DNA of 64,000 nt from assembly GCA_945910005.1 (NCBI GenBank), contig OX246745.1, forward strand, positions 9,852,436 to 9,916,435, given 5' to 3'. Shown one piece after another: positions 25,360 to 35,122 of this stretch. The DNA comes from Isoperla grammatica. Its lineage: Eukaryota; Arthropoda; Insecta; Plecoptera; Perlodidae. How positions within the stretch are numbered: the first letter of the stretch is position 1; every line of letters begins with the position of its first letter. A program made the translations under genes and the position numbers. The notes under the pieces were generated by a model. The model did not search any database and had not been told where the DNA came from. It saw nothing but the letters and a program-made list of their open reading frames with translations.

Positions 25360-26450
25360 TTATTTATTCATTTATTTATTTAAAAATTATTTATAAATAT
25401 TTTTATGTTTTAAATTCTCACATATGCAAAGTAATAAGTTATTTTGGTACTATCACGTAAGTAAGAGAATGAGGGTTGATCTCACCACCAATATCCTAAC
25501 GTTTCGATGCGATATCACGCATAATCGTCAGGGGTTCGTTCTACAGGCCGTCCGAAGAGACGTGGATACAATAGAACCCCTGAGGAAGATATCGCACCGA
25601 AATGTTGGGATGGAGGGGGTAAGTTCAAACTCGAATACTGTTACTCACATGAATAACCCAATAAGTAATTACATTATATGTATAGATAGACATGAAATAC
25701 GATTTTTATAGTGAGTCTACGAGAATGGTATGCTGGTATATATATATAAGACAGAAAGTAAACAAACGACTTCCCTTGGAATCGAAACCAGGCAAGAGGG
25801 AGACCTGGGTTCGGATCCCGGCGGACGTGGTTTTTTTACATTTTGTTTTATGTTCCATCATACATTTATTAAATCAAACTAAAGTCTTGTTTACCAAAAA
25901 CTTAAACTTAATTCATAAATATATATATTTACTATATATTTATATATTTATATATATTTATATATTTATATATTTATATATTTATATATTTATATATTTA
26001 TATATTTATATATTTATATATTTATATATTTATATATTTATACATTTAATGAAAATGTTAACCCAAAGTTCAACAATTACAGAAATAAAGACGTATTTAA
26101 TTATTGAGAGTCTATCTCTTTCTCTCTCACTCACCGTCATTGTTATTTTCGTATCTAAGTAACGGTTCCTAAAATTAAAATTAAAATACTCACAAAATAT
26201 CACATTTTGTAAATATTTTAATTTCTTCCAATTTGTACCTGAAAATAATATTAATATAGCTTGTTTTCACTCATATTTAAGTGAAATTAACTATGAAATA
26301 ATGTACTAACCTTCCAATCGAGAAAGGTCCATCTTCCGTATTTTGCACCTTGGAAGACCAAGTCTGATAGACCGTTCTACTTCCAAGGGCTTCAATCCTT
26401 GTCTGCATTGGCAATCGATTCATACTGTTCATAACAATTGCCATAGCCAT
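21963..26450 (-). CDS. ABHD11-like alpha/beta-hydrolase, probable pseudoenzyme, three coding exons
   Basis: Spliced coding sequence on the minus strand: exon 1 26450-26311, exon 2 23725-23389, exon 3 22472-21963 (TAA stop at 21965-21963). Lengths 140, 337 and 510 nt add to 329 codons including the stop, giving 328 residues, close to the usual ABHD11 length of a little over 300. Intron 1 has a GTTAGT donor and a TTGATTGACAG acceptor and splits a codon 2+1; intron 2 has a GTAAGT donor and a TTTTAG acceptor in phase 0. Fold landmarks are VRLAYMAYE, PPVIIMHD, KVYAVDMRNHGES, the elbow GQGMGG, YVERMAVIDASP and GYFVHSQSP. ABHD11 proteins are known as mitochondrial serine hydrolases. Here the nucleophile Ser is Gly146 and the catalytic His position is Tyr308, so catalysis is unlikely (inference). 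The symbol is left blank because orthology versus paralogy cannot be settled here. AATAAA signals on this strand near 21636-21631 and 21606-21601 could end the transcript. Confidence 0.92.
22473..23388 (-). other. Intron 2 of the ABHD11-like gene
   Basis: 916 bp between GTAAGT (23388) and TTTTAG (22473). It holds G-runs near 22931-22953 and the duplicated donor segment. Confidence 0.8.
23326..23391 (-). repeat. 63-bp tandem duplication that doubles the exon 2 donor site
   Basis: On the minus strand the end of exon 2 (gcgttgagatgtGTAAGTA) recurs 63 bp downstream within intron 2, with the donor duplicated at 23325-23320. The repeated flank includes GTATTGGG and GTATAC. Reading through the first donor meets TAA in frame before the second, so the downstream donor would give a truncated product. 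The coding phase strongly favours the upstream donor at 23388. Confidence 0.75.
23389..23725 (-). CDS. Coding exon 2: hydrolase core with substituted nucleophile elbow
   Basis: Encodes residues 47-159. It begins one base into a codon after an AG acceptor and ends in TGT directly before GTAAGTAC. It carries beta-strand 3 with HD (78-79) where active relatives have HG at the oxyanion site, KVYAVDMRNHGES (101-113) that matches the family's conserved KVxAVDxRNHGxS, and the elbow G144-Q-G-M-G-G149 in place of G-H-S-M-G-G. The Gly146 codon is GGC, one transition from the serine codon AGC. Sequence around the elbow (SAFLIGQ, RTAMALAL) stays well conserved, so the change is not part of general decay. 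The last 18 coding bases and the donor are duplicated 63 bp downstream in intron 2 (separate entry). Confidence 0.93.
24455..24601. mobile_element. MITE family A, copy 1, partial
   Basis: Left end AGCCCTACGCACAATTGTGG and right CCCACAATTGTTGGTA are inverted versions of the family's CCACAATTGTCGGCATCG end. The internal TTCTTATGGCGCTGTTCA is shared with copies at 33.1, 36.9 and 37.9 kb. Confidence 0.6.
24604..24834. repeat. 27-bp minisatellite, about 8.5 copies
   Basis: Unit CTGCTGGATTAGTCAGTTGG followed by TCACGGC. Since 27 is divisible by three, the plus frame reads VTACWISQL repeatedly, which is not a gene. About 1.8 units occur inverted at 25043-25092. Confidence 0.95.
24853..24880 (+). 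repeat. LTR-retrotransposon primer-binding-site-like motif
   Basis: ACAAATGGTGGAGGTGCCGG has the form of an LTR end (..ACA) followed by TGG and a tRNA 3'-end complement. An almost identical motif occurs at 53591. No LTR pair or gag/pol was found, so this is tentative. Confidence 0.35.
25043..25092 (-). repeat. Inverted remnant of the 27-bp minisatellite
   Basis: Reverse complement reads CAGTTGGTCACGGCCCGCTG then GATTATTCAG, matching the array at 24604-24834 in opposite orientation. Confidence 0.7.
25321..25395. repeat. (TA)n and (TTTA)n low-complexity tract
   Basis: About 34 bases of alternating TA followed by TTTATTTATTTATTC units. Confidence 0.95.
25483..25619. repeat. Palindrome, family P copy 2
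   Basis: Arms at about 25483-25545 and 25563-25619, with one 7-base indel. Both arms, read outward, have CCCCTGACGA or CCCCTGAGGA, a stretch ending ATCGCA, then CGAAACGTTAGG or CGAAATGTTGGG. The left arm has a perfect 5-bp ATGCG/CGCAT stem between the two motifs. Confidence 0.7.
25779..25836 (+). repeat. tRNA-like B-box segment
   Basis: CTGGGTTCGGATCCCGG forms a T-arm-like hairpin and is followed by a T-run. No full cloverleaf. Probable retroposon head. Confidence 0.3.
25917..26043. repeat. TATATTTATA repeat bordering the exon 1b duplication
   Basis: Simple repeat of TATATATTTA units. A similar tract borders the duplicated segment at 38945-39060. Confidence 0.95.
26135..26168 (-). other. 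Candidate 34-nt cassette microexon downstream of exon 1b
   Basis: On the minus strand the block reads AATTTTAG, then 34 nt, then GTGAGTGAGAGAG, so it has a T-rich acceptor and a consensus donor. It lies 142 bp downstream of the exon 1b donor. Read from exon 1b in frame it would add Arg and eleven codons (NRYLDTKITMT) and leave phase 0, which does not fit exon 2. Direct splicing to exon 2 would shift the frame and reach TGA about a dozen codons later. It therefore looks like a frame-breaking (poison-type) exon, or an exon joined to a partner I cannot see. The splice sites and conservation are seen; use as an exon is inferred. Confidence 0.45.
26311..26450 (-). CDS. Coding exon 1 (copy 1b) of the ABHD11-like gene
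   Basis: Starts at ATG 26450-26448 and ends two bases into a codon before the GTTAGT donor (26310-26305). It encodes 46 full codons: a Met-rich, mostly uncharged N-terminus with scattered Arg and one Glu (residues 1-22), then LGSRTVYQTWSSK and GPFSIG, which lead into the hydrolase domain. The N-terminus could be a mitochondrial presequence, as in ABHD11, but it is a weak one. The closely related copy at 39443-39301 shares the C-terminal half and the identical donor. About 200 bp upstream of the ATG are also alignable between copies, including a GGTAAAATCA stretch, so a promoter or 5' UTR was duplicated with the exon. No TATA box is obvious. Confidence 0.88.
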
Positions 26451-26660
26451 TTTACTCTAAAATTTTAAAATAATTAAGTGATTTTACCGGACCAAGATGC
26501 GTCCCGTGGCTGAAAATATTTTATAATGATAAATGCCGTTACCGTAGTTTTAAAGACAACGACGACAATAATGAATGCTTTAAATTGTTGCAATCACATT
26601 GTGGAGATAAGCAACACTACGTGGATTTCACTGGAGGACATTTTCTAAACCAATTTATAT

Positions 26661-27216
26661 CCTTTCGTGGCTCGAAAATGATATACGATGAAATTACATT
26701 TGAAATTCTGTTTACATGATTATTTAAAATGAAACGTTACATTTCTACATTGTGAGGAAACGGACAATATTAAGATACTCCAAGACTCATTGCAGATAGT
26801 CATATGAGAGCAGAAGTTTTAAAATGTCATGCTAGTTCTACCTGTCCCAAATTGGTGTTCTTATAATTATATAACATATTTTAACGCTGATATTTTGTGA
26901 TTATAATATATATTTGTCACATGCAAATGTTTTCATTGCTAAAGGATCCTAAGTGCTCCGGAAAGCGTATCTTTTAGCCTCGCTTTCTTGTGCATTTTAT
27001 TAAAAATCGTTAACGCCCCACACCGTAACTATCTTTCCTAGAACTATAATTCCATATCCTTTAAGTCCAAGGATCCCGAGCTTGAAGCCATATAAATGAA
27101 ACAGAACATGGATATATTCGGTTCCTGTGAAACGAGACTAACGTACGTGCATGTATATCAAGTGTACATCGTAGTGATAGACCTCTTGCAAGGGGTAGCT
27201 GGCTTAAACCAACAAC
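26661..27216. other. Upstream region of exon 1b, no gene seen
   Basis: Nothing recognised beyond the end of the duplicated segment. Confidence 0.4.
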
Positions 27217-27602
27217 CTTTAAGAGCGAAGGATACCTTTACGTCAAAAACCGCAGCAAATTGTCATGTTTCTATTATATCTCAAGAATGGACCTCAAAAT
27301 CGAAAATCTGAAAAATAAGAATGCTGTGGTTTGGTAAGCCCTACAAACTGAATGATAAGATATACTTAACATTATCATCAGTATGACTGTAATACCTATT
27401 TCATTAATAATTTAATATTATAGCTATCACAGTCATACTGATTATAATGTTAAGTATATTTGTCATTCGGTTTGTAGGGCTTACCAAACCACAGCAACCT
27501 TCTTTTTCAAATTTTCGATTTCGAGGTTCATTCTTGGAATATACTAAAAAAAAATGACGATTTGCTGCGGTTTTTGAAGTAAATGTATCCTTCGTCCTTA
27601 AA
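27217..27602. repeat. 386-bp long hairpin with coding-like arms
   Basis: Left arm 27217-27390 and right arm about 27430-27602 are inverted copies around a loop of about 40 bases. The inner parts (GTTTGTAGGGCTTACCAAAC and TTAACATTAT) match best. Both arms encode, on opposite strands, a KDTFTSKTAANxH peptide; on the minus strand it follows a CLKC pair. Confidence 0.8.
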
Positions 27603-27839
27603 CATTTCAAACAAATAATTCCACCTCTACTCACATAGAAGCAGTCACTACACACCACATTGATCATCCGCAGCATACAGCGAGTATACGTCAGTGTACA
27701 ACCCTTCCAGTGTCCATCTAAACATGGGAGACCTACACAGACTACTCTACAACTCAGTAACAAGGTCGTCCGTCACGGATGATGTTACCCCAAACACGTC
27801 ACGTGCTCTCCGGTGACCAACCGCAATAGTGTATCTTTA

Positions 27840-28772
27840 GACCTCGTTTACATTACTGACATATTACGCGGGTAGGTGGAATTACGTGGGTAACGCTTGA
27901 AAGTTGCTACGCTGGTACGAAATCTAACACCTCGTTTACGTTACCCTCATCATTACGATCGTAGGTTCTGGGTGCTTGACGTTCGTAACTCTACCAGCGT
28001 TCATACACATCATCACGGATCCACGGAATACTGAACACAATTACAAAAATACAAATGTGGAGACGATGTAGCTTGGTGTATTATTGAGGTTATCTTTTAC
28101 GTCGTTGTTTAATTGGCGTAGCAACAGGTTTGATTTAATTCATATGTCACGTATTAGGCGAAACAATCGAGTTGTATTGTATGGATATTTCTTTAGATCA
28201 AGATTAGATGGCAACTAGTATACTAACTGCCGTAAGTGTACTCTGGTAAACCTACCGACTGATTTACTAACTGTGCAGCGTTTACACTTGGAAAATGACC
28301 GTCGGTTGGTCGATAATGTAGTCTTACGATCGTAAGATGAGAGTAATCGTAAACGGGGGGTTACTCGGATAATTTACGCGGGTGCCAGGTTAACCGTCGC
28401 AAAATTTTGTCGTGTAAACGTACGAAGTTGCTAACCCTGGTAGCTGTATAACCTCACTTTTTGTGATTTTCTTTTCTCGCGTCTTAAAGAAGTCGGAATG
28501 GCCACAAACTTTGGTAACGATGACAGCTCAAGTGCCTCATCCAATTAATACACTCAAATCTGTATTACCGTGACCTAAACTGTCAGTTTGGCAAAGTGGA
28601 ATTTTAAGGTTATGTTAACTGTTTCTTCTGTTCTTCGGTACTAACCTAGGCGCTCCTGTTGGAAAGTAGATGAACTACTTCGGTACGATGGTAACTCTTG
28701 TGTCGTGTGAACGCTCATTACTTACCCTGGTATTATAACCCACGTAGCAACTGCAGTAATGTAAACGAGGTC
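27840..28772. mobile_element. PIF/Harbinger-like foldback MITE with TTA duplications
   Basis: Perfect 19-bp terminal inverted repeats GACCTCGTTTACATTACTG, flanked by TTA at 27837-27839 and 28773-28775. Three-base TWA duplications are typical of PIF/Harbinger. A second inverted pair lies inside (27929-27967 with CGTTTACGTTACCCTCATCA, and 28321-28360), which suggests a nested or two-tier element. No ORF. Confidence 0.8.
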
Positions 28773-28775
28773 TTA

Positions 28776-30675
28776 CTTGGACAGACTTGTACTAATACTG
28801 GAGCGGTTTGGTGGCCTATTTCTTATTAGACCCATACACTTTGTACAACAACACAAAACCATTTGGAATAGTTGCAATGGTTAGTTACCTAATATATAAA
28901 CGACGTTGTAGTTAGCGGACGCGTGTAGAACTATGTTTTTCGACGCCTGGACCGACGCCGGGCGTCGTTTACACATTGACTAACTTGAGACGCTCTAGGC
29001 GTTGACACAAGAGTCATAAAGACTTGAAATAAACTCCAAAACATTGCCGGCTTTTGTATCTAACTATGCCTTGTACTGCAATAAGATTTTTTGTAATACG
29101 TCATTGTTGAATGAACCATTGTTGTAACATTTCGTACTATTTTCGGAAAGCGCCTAATATTCAGCCGCCTCTCACATCTAAACCACTAATATTTTGTTAG
29201 GCACACTCCATAGATTTGAATTGCGGAATATAAAGGGGAACATGTATTAGTTTTCTAAAACGGTTTGTTATGAATGGATTGGAAGTTATTAACTGTTATG
29301 TGGAACAATGCGTAGGCGGCTATTGGCGCGCGCAACATAATTCCCTCAACGGCTTGAACTAGGAAATCCACTACAGTTTTCTTGTAGAGCCAGTTTATTA
29401 CTCAGGAACTCAGAATAGAGATAAAACAAAAGTACAGCCCTCATAATTTTCTTAAAATTAATTTTTCTTATCAGGGGTGGACAAATATAAGGATATTTCT
29501 TTAATAAAATTCCACAAATTAACCACATTTATGAAAACTTATACGCTCATATATTTCTCCATTGTATTTTAAATTGTGAACAGAATAACTTATTATGAAA
29601 TAGAAGATTCATATTTTAGCCAGGGTTGTCCAATGTGTTATCATATTTTGCGCTGACAGACTATAGTGATTATTTCTATAATGCTCGTGAGTTTGTTTCA
29701 GTATAATATAGATTTGTAAGTGTGCAAAGTATTAATATTAATTTCATCTACAAAAAAATGTAGGCCTATATAACTATAATACGCCAAGGCCAGTTCTAGA
29801 GTATCTGGCCAGTATCTGTACCAAAGTGAAGTTTGACGCCCTTTCTACGTTAAATTAATCAATGGGGGTGTTGGGGGGTTGCCCCCCAGCTTATGTGGGT
29901 ACGGACATAGTCCCGGGAAAAATTGATTCTAAGGATGTCTTTGAACTACTTTAATGAGATTTAGGTTCACAAAAAATACTTGTTTAGTTAAAGAAAACTG
30001 AATATTATCACACAAAGCAAATAAACTTTAAGTCAGTAGGCATAATATGGCTCTTTTCTTTACTTCCAAAAGATCATCTTATTAACGTGTGTAAAATAGA
30101 TGTCAACATTCGCCTGGAATCGAAATTGTTGCAAAAATCGCTAACGTAGAAGTTCCAAAACGTATCTAACTTCTCAGACTTGTTGAAAACCTCTATAGCG
30201 GAGCCTAAATAAAAATTGTGTATAATACATTCAGATTTCTTTTTTTTATCCAGAAACGTACGCAGGAATATATTTCGGGAGGCTGCCCAGAGTAGGACAT
30301 AACTGTAAAAGGTATTCCACAATTGTGTGGTAGGCAATTTTGTGGAAATTCCGTCTTTTTGAAGTGGATGTACAGTTGTACATGATCGCAGTTAAAAGCT
30401 AGCAATCGTTCAAGCTTAGATTTTCATCGCTATCAATCAAAGTTACATGATTAGGGTGCAGATTCATTTTTGTGACTTCCTCTTAGTGTGTCTTTTAGGG
30501 CGGAATGTAAGGTCGAGCTATGTATGTGATTGGTTTATGGCTGCTATGAAGTTTGTTCTTCACATGGAAAATAGCATGTAATAAAACAATTCCATAGCAA
30601 CAAATCCTGTACTTGACTTGACACTTGACTGCATACGGCCCTTAGTCCTCGTACCGTTGACTAAATACAGGCAAC
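28776..30675. other. Non-coding, unrecognised
   Basis: No gene recognised. A small G/C-rich inverted stretch lies near 29866-29896 (GGGGGGTTGCCCCCC). Confidence 0.4.
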
Positions 30676-31800
30676 AGTATTTCTATTGTATTGTATTTTA
30701 TTGCAGCTGTTAGATTACATGAAGATGTAGCAAGTACGGGCATCGTAATATAAGCATTGTCAAGTTTTGATGATAATGTAGATAGAGTTACATACTTATA
30801 TACTAGTTATACACTTTTACCTATGATATTTAATACCTGCTCTATAATACTCATACATTTTTACATTTACCTAACTTATATAGTACAGTCGTTTTCTTAT
30901 ACCTATTAGAATGTCAAAGAATGTATTGTCTAATGAAACTAAAGATTACAAAGAACAAAGATAGTTATACGTCTTAGTGTCCTGAAGTTTTTTCTTGAAG
31001 CTATTGACACGTTGTAGAAACACTTTTCTATTAGGTAATTTCTCAATTTTCTTTGAAACATGTTCCGGTTTGTAACACTTTTTATTTCATTGGGTAAGTA
31101 TTTGAACAGTATCTTCGTTGCATGGGCAGGGGCTTTGTCCGTTATCTTCAACTTAGTTTCTGTCATGTGTTGGTTGGCCTTGTACCGTGTATTGTGCTGA
31201 TGGGTATCGAGTTTTTCAGAAAAGCATGATGGGACAGCATCATGGTTCACGCACATACATTATGGTTGCATAAATGTGCTTGGAAGGGACAGTAAGAATT
31301 TTTAGTGATTTAAAATGTTCTTTACATGTTTGCATTGGTTTAATATAATATACTGTATTGCCCTCTTTTGTAGCCTAAATTACTTTGCCATCATTTATAT
31401 GATTAGATAAGTGCGTGATATGCAGATTTTAGTATGGTCATATTGTAGTATTGTTTTAGTTGTTTTATTACAAATATACCTGAACTGATCTTCTTAGCAA
31501 TGAATTATACGCGGTCATCCCGTGTCAGGTTTTATCAATGTATAACCCCAAAACTTTTGTTACCCTTACTTCCTCTAATTCTTGTTCTCCTATTAATATG
31601 TCAACTTCCCTTCTGTGTTTGTTACCTGGGTTGAAGACCATTAGCCATTACATATGTTTTACTCGAATTAACTTTAAGACAGTTGTTTTCAAATTGTTGC
31701 ACTATGTTGTTTGTTTCAACAAAAGCATCGACCTCAAGTCCCTCAGTTGTTTTATGAGATTGTTTTATGCTGCTTTACTAATAAAGATTTGTTACTGATT
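30676..31800 (-). mobile_element. 5'-truncated jockey/CR1-like non-LTR retrotransposon relic
   Basis: In three minus-strand frames joined by small indels one can read, in order: QQFENNCLKVNSSKTYVM (the NxLKxNxxKTxxM segment of reverse transcriptase), EEVRVTKVLGLYID (the TKxLGxxID motif), KKISSGIFVIKQLKQYYN (KISxxIFxLxxL) and the tail HQHNTRYKAN..LFKYLPNEIKS..FQRKLRNYL, ending at 30939. A 3' UTR follows and ends in AATAAAATACAATACAATAG, a short tandem tail. The FADD catalytic motif lies beyond the 5' break near 31800. It is inactive. Stops and frameshifts are numerous; nothing suggests host use. Confidence 0.85.
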
Positions 31801-33094
31801 ATACACAATCCTGGATTTAGCGGGGAAATATTCCCTTCGCCACTGGATGAGCTTGCTATTTTGCATTAGAGTAATATTAATGTAAATGAATAACCTGAAA
31901 GCCATGGTAAATCGAAGTTTCAGTTCAGAGTAGCCTAAAAAATATATTAAAAAATAGAAAATCACGCCGAAACTATTTTCATGCCGTATAGTAGTATGTT
32001 TATACCAATGTATGTTTATGTGTATGTTTATGTCAGAGAATGGACTAGAAATTCCTAATAGAAAAGGACTTGGCGTGTCTATATTCAGGTCCAAACTACT
32101 TGTTGGCAGATTTAAAACAAAACAAATCAAGATGTATTTAGTTACGAGAATTATCTTTATTGATATTATTGTTGTTAAAAGTATGCCTACTTGAGGTGGT
32201 TCATACTTATGATACGCAAGCAGATGATACTAGTGAAAGTATGTGTACTGTGAAAGAAGTTCATCTGGGTAAAGTAAATCTGCGGAGTACTTGGTACCTA
32301 ATATTAAATCAGAAATCGGGCTACCAGTCAATATTGAATAGGCCTAGTCAATAAAAATTAAGTTAAAATAGCAATAGGATAAGTTTGGAATCAGCACACA
32401 TGCTGATAGTGACATAAATGCAAAATCTCAGAAGAATGGTTGCGAACTAGACATGCAGAAACGCATTGCGCGATCCCTGCTAGGCCGGCGAACGTGTGTC
32501 GCAGTTAGCGGGGACGCTCGCGGGCCGCTGGGCCAGTCAGGTAGATTTTGCATAAACAATTAGTTTACTCAGAATCTAATTGCTATATTTTCACAAACTA
32601 AACTCGACATCCGGCCTGACACCCACATGATGTTTTGTGGAAAAACGCATACCAATATGTTGATTAGTATCATAGATATAGCAATGTATAAATGGTCTGG
32701 AATCACAAAAATGTTGCATGTTTCGGCAAAGGGGTTTCTACCCTTCGCATACTCAAGTGCGGAGTAATTTTGGACTAGCCATTCTATCTGCAAATAAATT
32801 CTACGCAATCACTATTTTTGTATTATTTTCTACGTTATTTTTTCGTTGTGTTATCATGTATTTTATTAAAGAAACTGCATTCTCCCCTTTGGTAGATTAA
32901 GGGATGAAAAAACATGGTTCTACACGAATTCTTAAACTACAATGTCGAATTAAAATACGTAAATAATGCCTCCTATCATATTTAATAGGTTTCGTCTTGT
33001 TGTACAAGGTGTATGGGTCAAACCTTAAACAAGCGTCGTAGGACTCGCTTGCCGCTCCGTTATAACAAGTAGGCCTGTGTCATCGCAGCACAAC
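31801..33094. other. Non-coding, unrecognised
   Basis: No gene or repeat recognised. A GC-rich patch lies at 32480-32540 without an ORF. Confidence 0.4.
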
Positions 33095-33097
33095 TAA

Positions 33098-33280
33098 AGG
33101 CCCAACCACAATTGACGGCATCGTCATTGTAATCGGTGATCGCAATTGTAGAACCATGATCTACCATTACAATCCGTAACGATTTTGTTGTGAACAGCTC
33201 CATAAGAACTAAGTAAGTTAACTTCTTCACAATTTCCGGATTTTGATTACAATTATGATGTCGTCAGTTGTGGTCGAGCT
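33098..33280. mobile_element. MITE family A, copy 2, with TAA duplication
   Basis: Ends AGGCCCAACCACAATTGACG and, inverted, AGCTCGACCACAACTGACG, flanked by TAA at 33095-33097 and 33281-33283. The body is largely palindromic (TGTAATCGGTGATCGCAATTG). The three-base duplication points to PIF/Harbinger. Confidence 0.75.
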
Positions 33281-33597
33281 TAAGTCAGAGTTCACTATCC
33301 TACCACGGAACAGCTTGGCTAAATTTCCTAGATATCGCTCTCTTGACAAATAATCACAATCCATCAAAACTTATGGTGCGTGCATTGTTATGAATAATAA
33401 TAATTTCTTGTAGAAATACCTGTAATAGGGTGCACACCACCTTTACCTGACGTGCCCCTCTTCCCTCTTCAGGTGACTAACTAGGGTATGTTATGGGTTC
33501 TTGGATAGTTGAAAAGAAATTTCAGAGGGATAGGACTCAATCCCAGCATTCGCTTTTACGCGCTGAGAAAAACCTCTGAAAAACCATTCAAACAGGA

Positions 33598-33674
33598 TTG
33601 CCGGTGGCCGGAATCGAACCGGCGACCTCCCGAATTAGGGTCCAGCGTCTTACTGTTGAGCTACCTCTATTGGT
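33598..33674 (-). repeat. tRNA-derived SINE head
   Basis: Minus strand reads GAGGTAGCTCAACAGTAAG, an anticodon-like arm CTGGA/TTCGG with 7-base loop CCCTAAT, then GCCGGTTCGATTCCGGC as a perfect T-arm. The acceptor stem does not pair and loop position 33 is C, not T, so a functional tRNA is unlikely. The plus-strand ORF here (PVAGIEPATSR...) is its translation and not a gene. Confidence 0.65.
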
Positions 33675-34865
33675 AAGTCATGAATGTTACATGATTTCAA
33701 GTGCAGCTATGCATTATAGAAGCAGATTCCATGTTGTCAGCGTTTTGTTTACCTCAATGAAAGAAACCAGTAAGCTGGTGCGCAGCTTTCTTTGTGCGTG
33801 CATCCTTACTTCCGTCCCTATTTGGACATCGGTCCACAAACCGCGGTCAAATTTGATATCAACATTTATTTCATAAATAAAAAAAAGTCATGCATATATC
33901 CACATCAAGGCGTGTTTTAAACACTAATGTGTCCGTCCCCACATGAGAATATTATGTAGACATATTGTGTATGAGTTTAGCGTCCTGAAATGGGTCCTTA
34001 TCAGCCAGGAGCTTCAGGAAACTCAAACAACGACCCAAAATAGTAGATTTACCTCACTATCTACCCGAGCAGACCTCAAAACCTAACAGATACATCTGTG
34101 TGTATGTGTGGGTTGGCTGCACAATATTACATGTACCTATTGAAGTGGTAATACAGGCCCTCACATCGTACGTGTAGTGAATAAGAACTACGTCTTGTCT
34201 ATAGGCAGTATAATGCTACACACAAAATACCTATAGCCTGAATTCAAATATTGAGACTGACGTTAGTCCTGTATGTGGGGCTGTAACGCATTTCTCTTCT
34301 ACTACGTCAAAATCTTTTCCGCACTGGCTGAAGCTTGTCTATTTTTCCCTGCGTCATCGGAGGGAGAACATCTTTATTTTTTGCTAAATCGTATCCAATC
34401 AAGGAAATGGTTCCCTGTGGTCTCCGAGAACCCAAGGGCTTGATAATCCCCGAGGCTTAGGTCAGGAAAAGGCAGCGGCCACTCTTCACTCAATACGTCT
34501 GGCTCAATTCAATAATATAATAATCTTCTCTGGCCAAGTCTGACATTAAATCTTGATTCAATCAAATATGGAGTCTGTGTCAAGACAGGTGTATTGAGAG
34601 GGGTATCTTGAACATTATTATTACATTAGCAGACAGGAAGGGATAGATCCACTGTTACAATAGCGGTAATACGTATGGTATCTTGATTGAAATATTGAAA
34701 GAAACTTGCGGTATGTGGTTAGGTACGAGCTAAATACCGCATGAAACCTGTCAGATATTCAATTACAATATCTTTTTATTTGGTACTTAATTTATTTTCT
34801 CTTGAAATTAGGTCATGATTGAATTGAATTTAACTTACTTGCTTCGTATTGAACCGTTCAAAACT

Positions 34866-35122
34866 AAACTTTAATACCACAATCGGGATAGAATCGGGAA
34901 ATGTATTCATATTTCCATGATTGCGATACCGATTACCCCAATATTAATAGGAAATGAGTAAATGAATTAAATGCATGACCTTTTGTATCTCTCTGTACAC
35001 ACAGTAGGTCGTGATCGAAATCTATTTGAATTGGCTATTTTCTACGATTATGATTGCAATACCGATCCCAATTACGACCACGATGCTGCGACAATTGTCA
35101 TTAGGACATACCGATGTGTTTG
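34866..35122. mobile_element. MITE family A, copy 3, diverged
   Basis: Left TACCACAATCGGGATAGAATC and right GCGACAATTGTCATTAGGAC correspond to family A ends. The inner TGATTGCGATACCGATTAC and its inverted partner near 35050 are shared. Confidence 0.5.

Noticed and set aside
25483..25619. Confirmed hammerhead ribozyme
   Set aside because: CTGACGA, a stem and GAAA are present, but stems I and III and a UH cleavage site could not be built.
33598..33674. Functional tRNA gene
   Set aside because: The acceptor stem does not pair and the base before the anticodon is not T, although the T-arm is perfect.
33598..33876. 92-codon ORF PVAGIEPATSR...
   Set aside because: Its start is the antisense translation of a tRNA-derived SINE head; the rest has no features.
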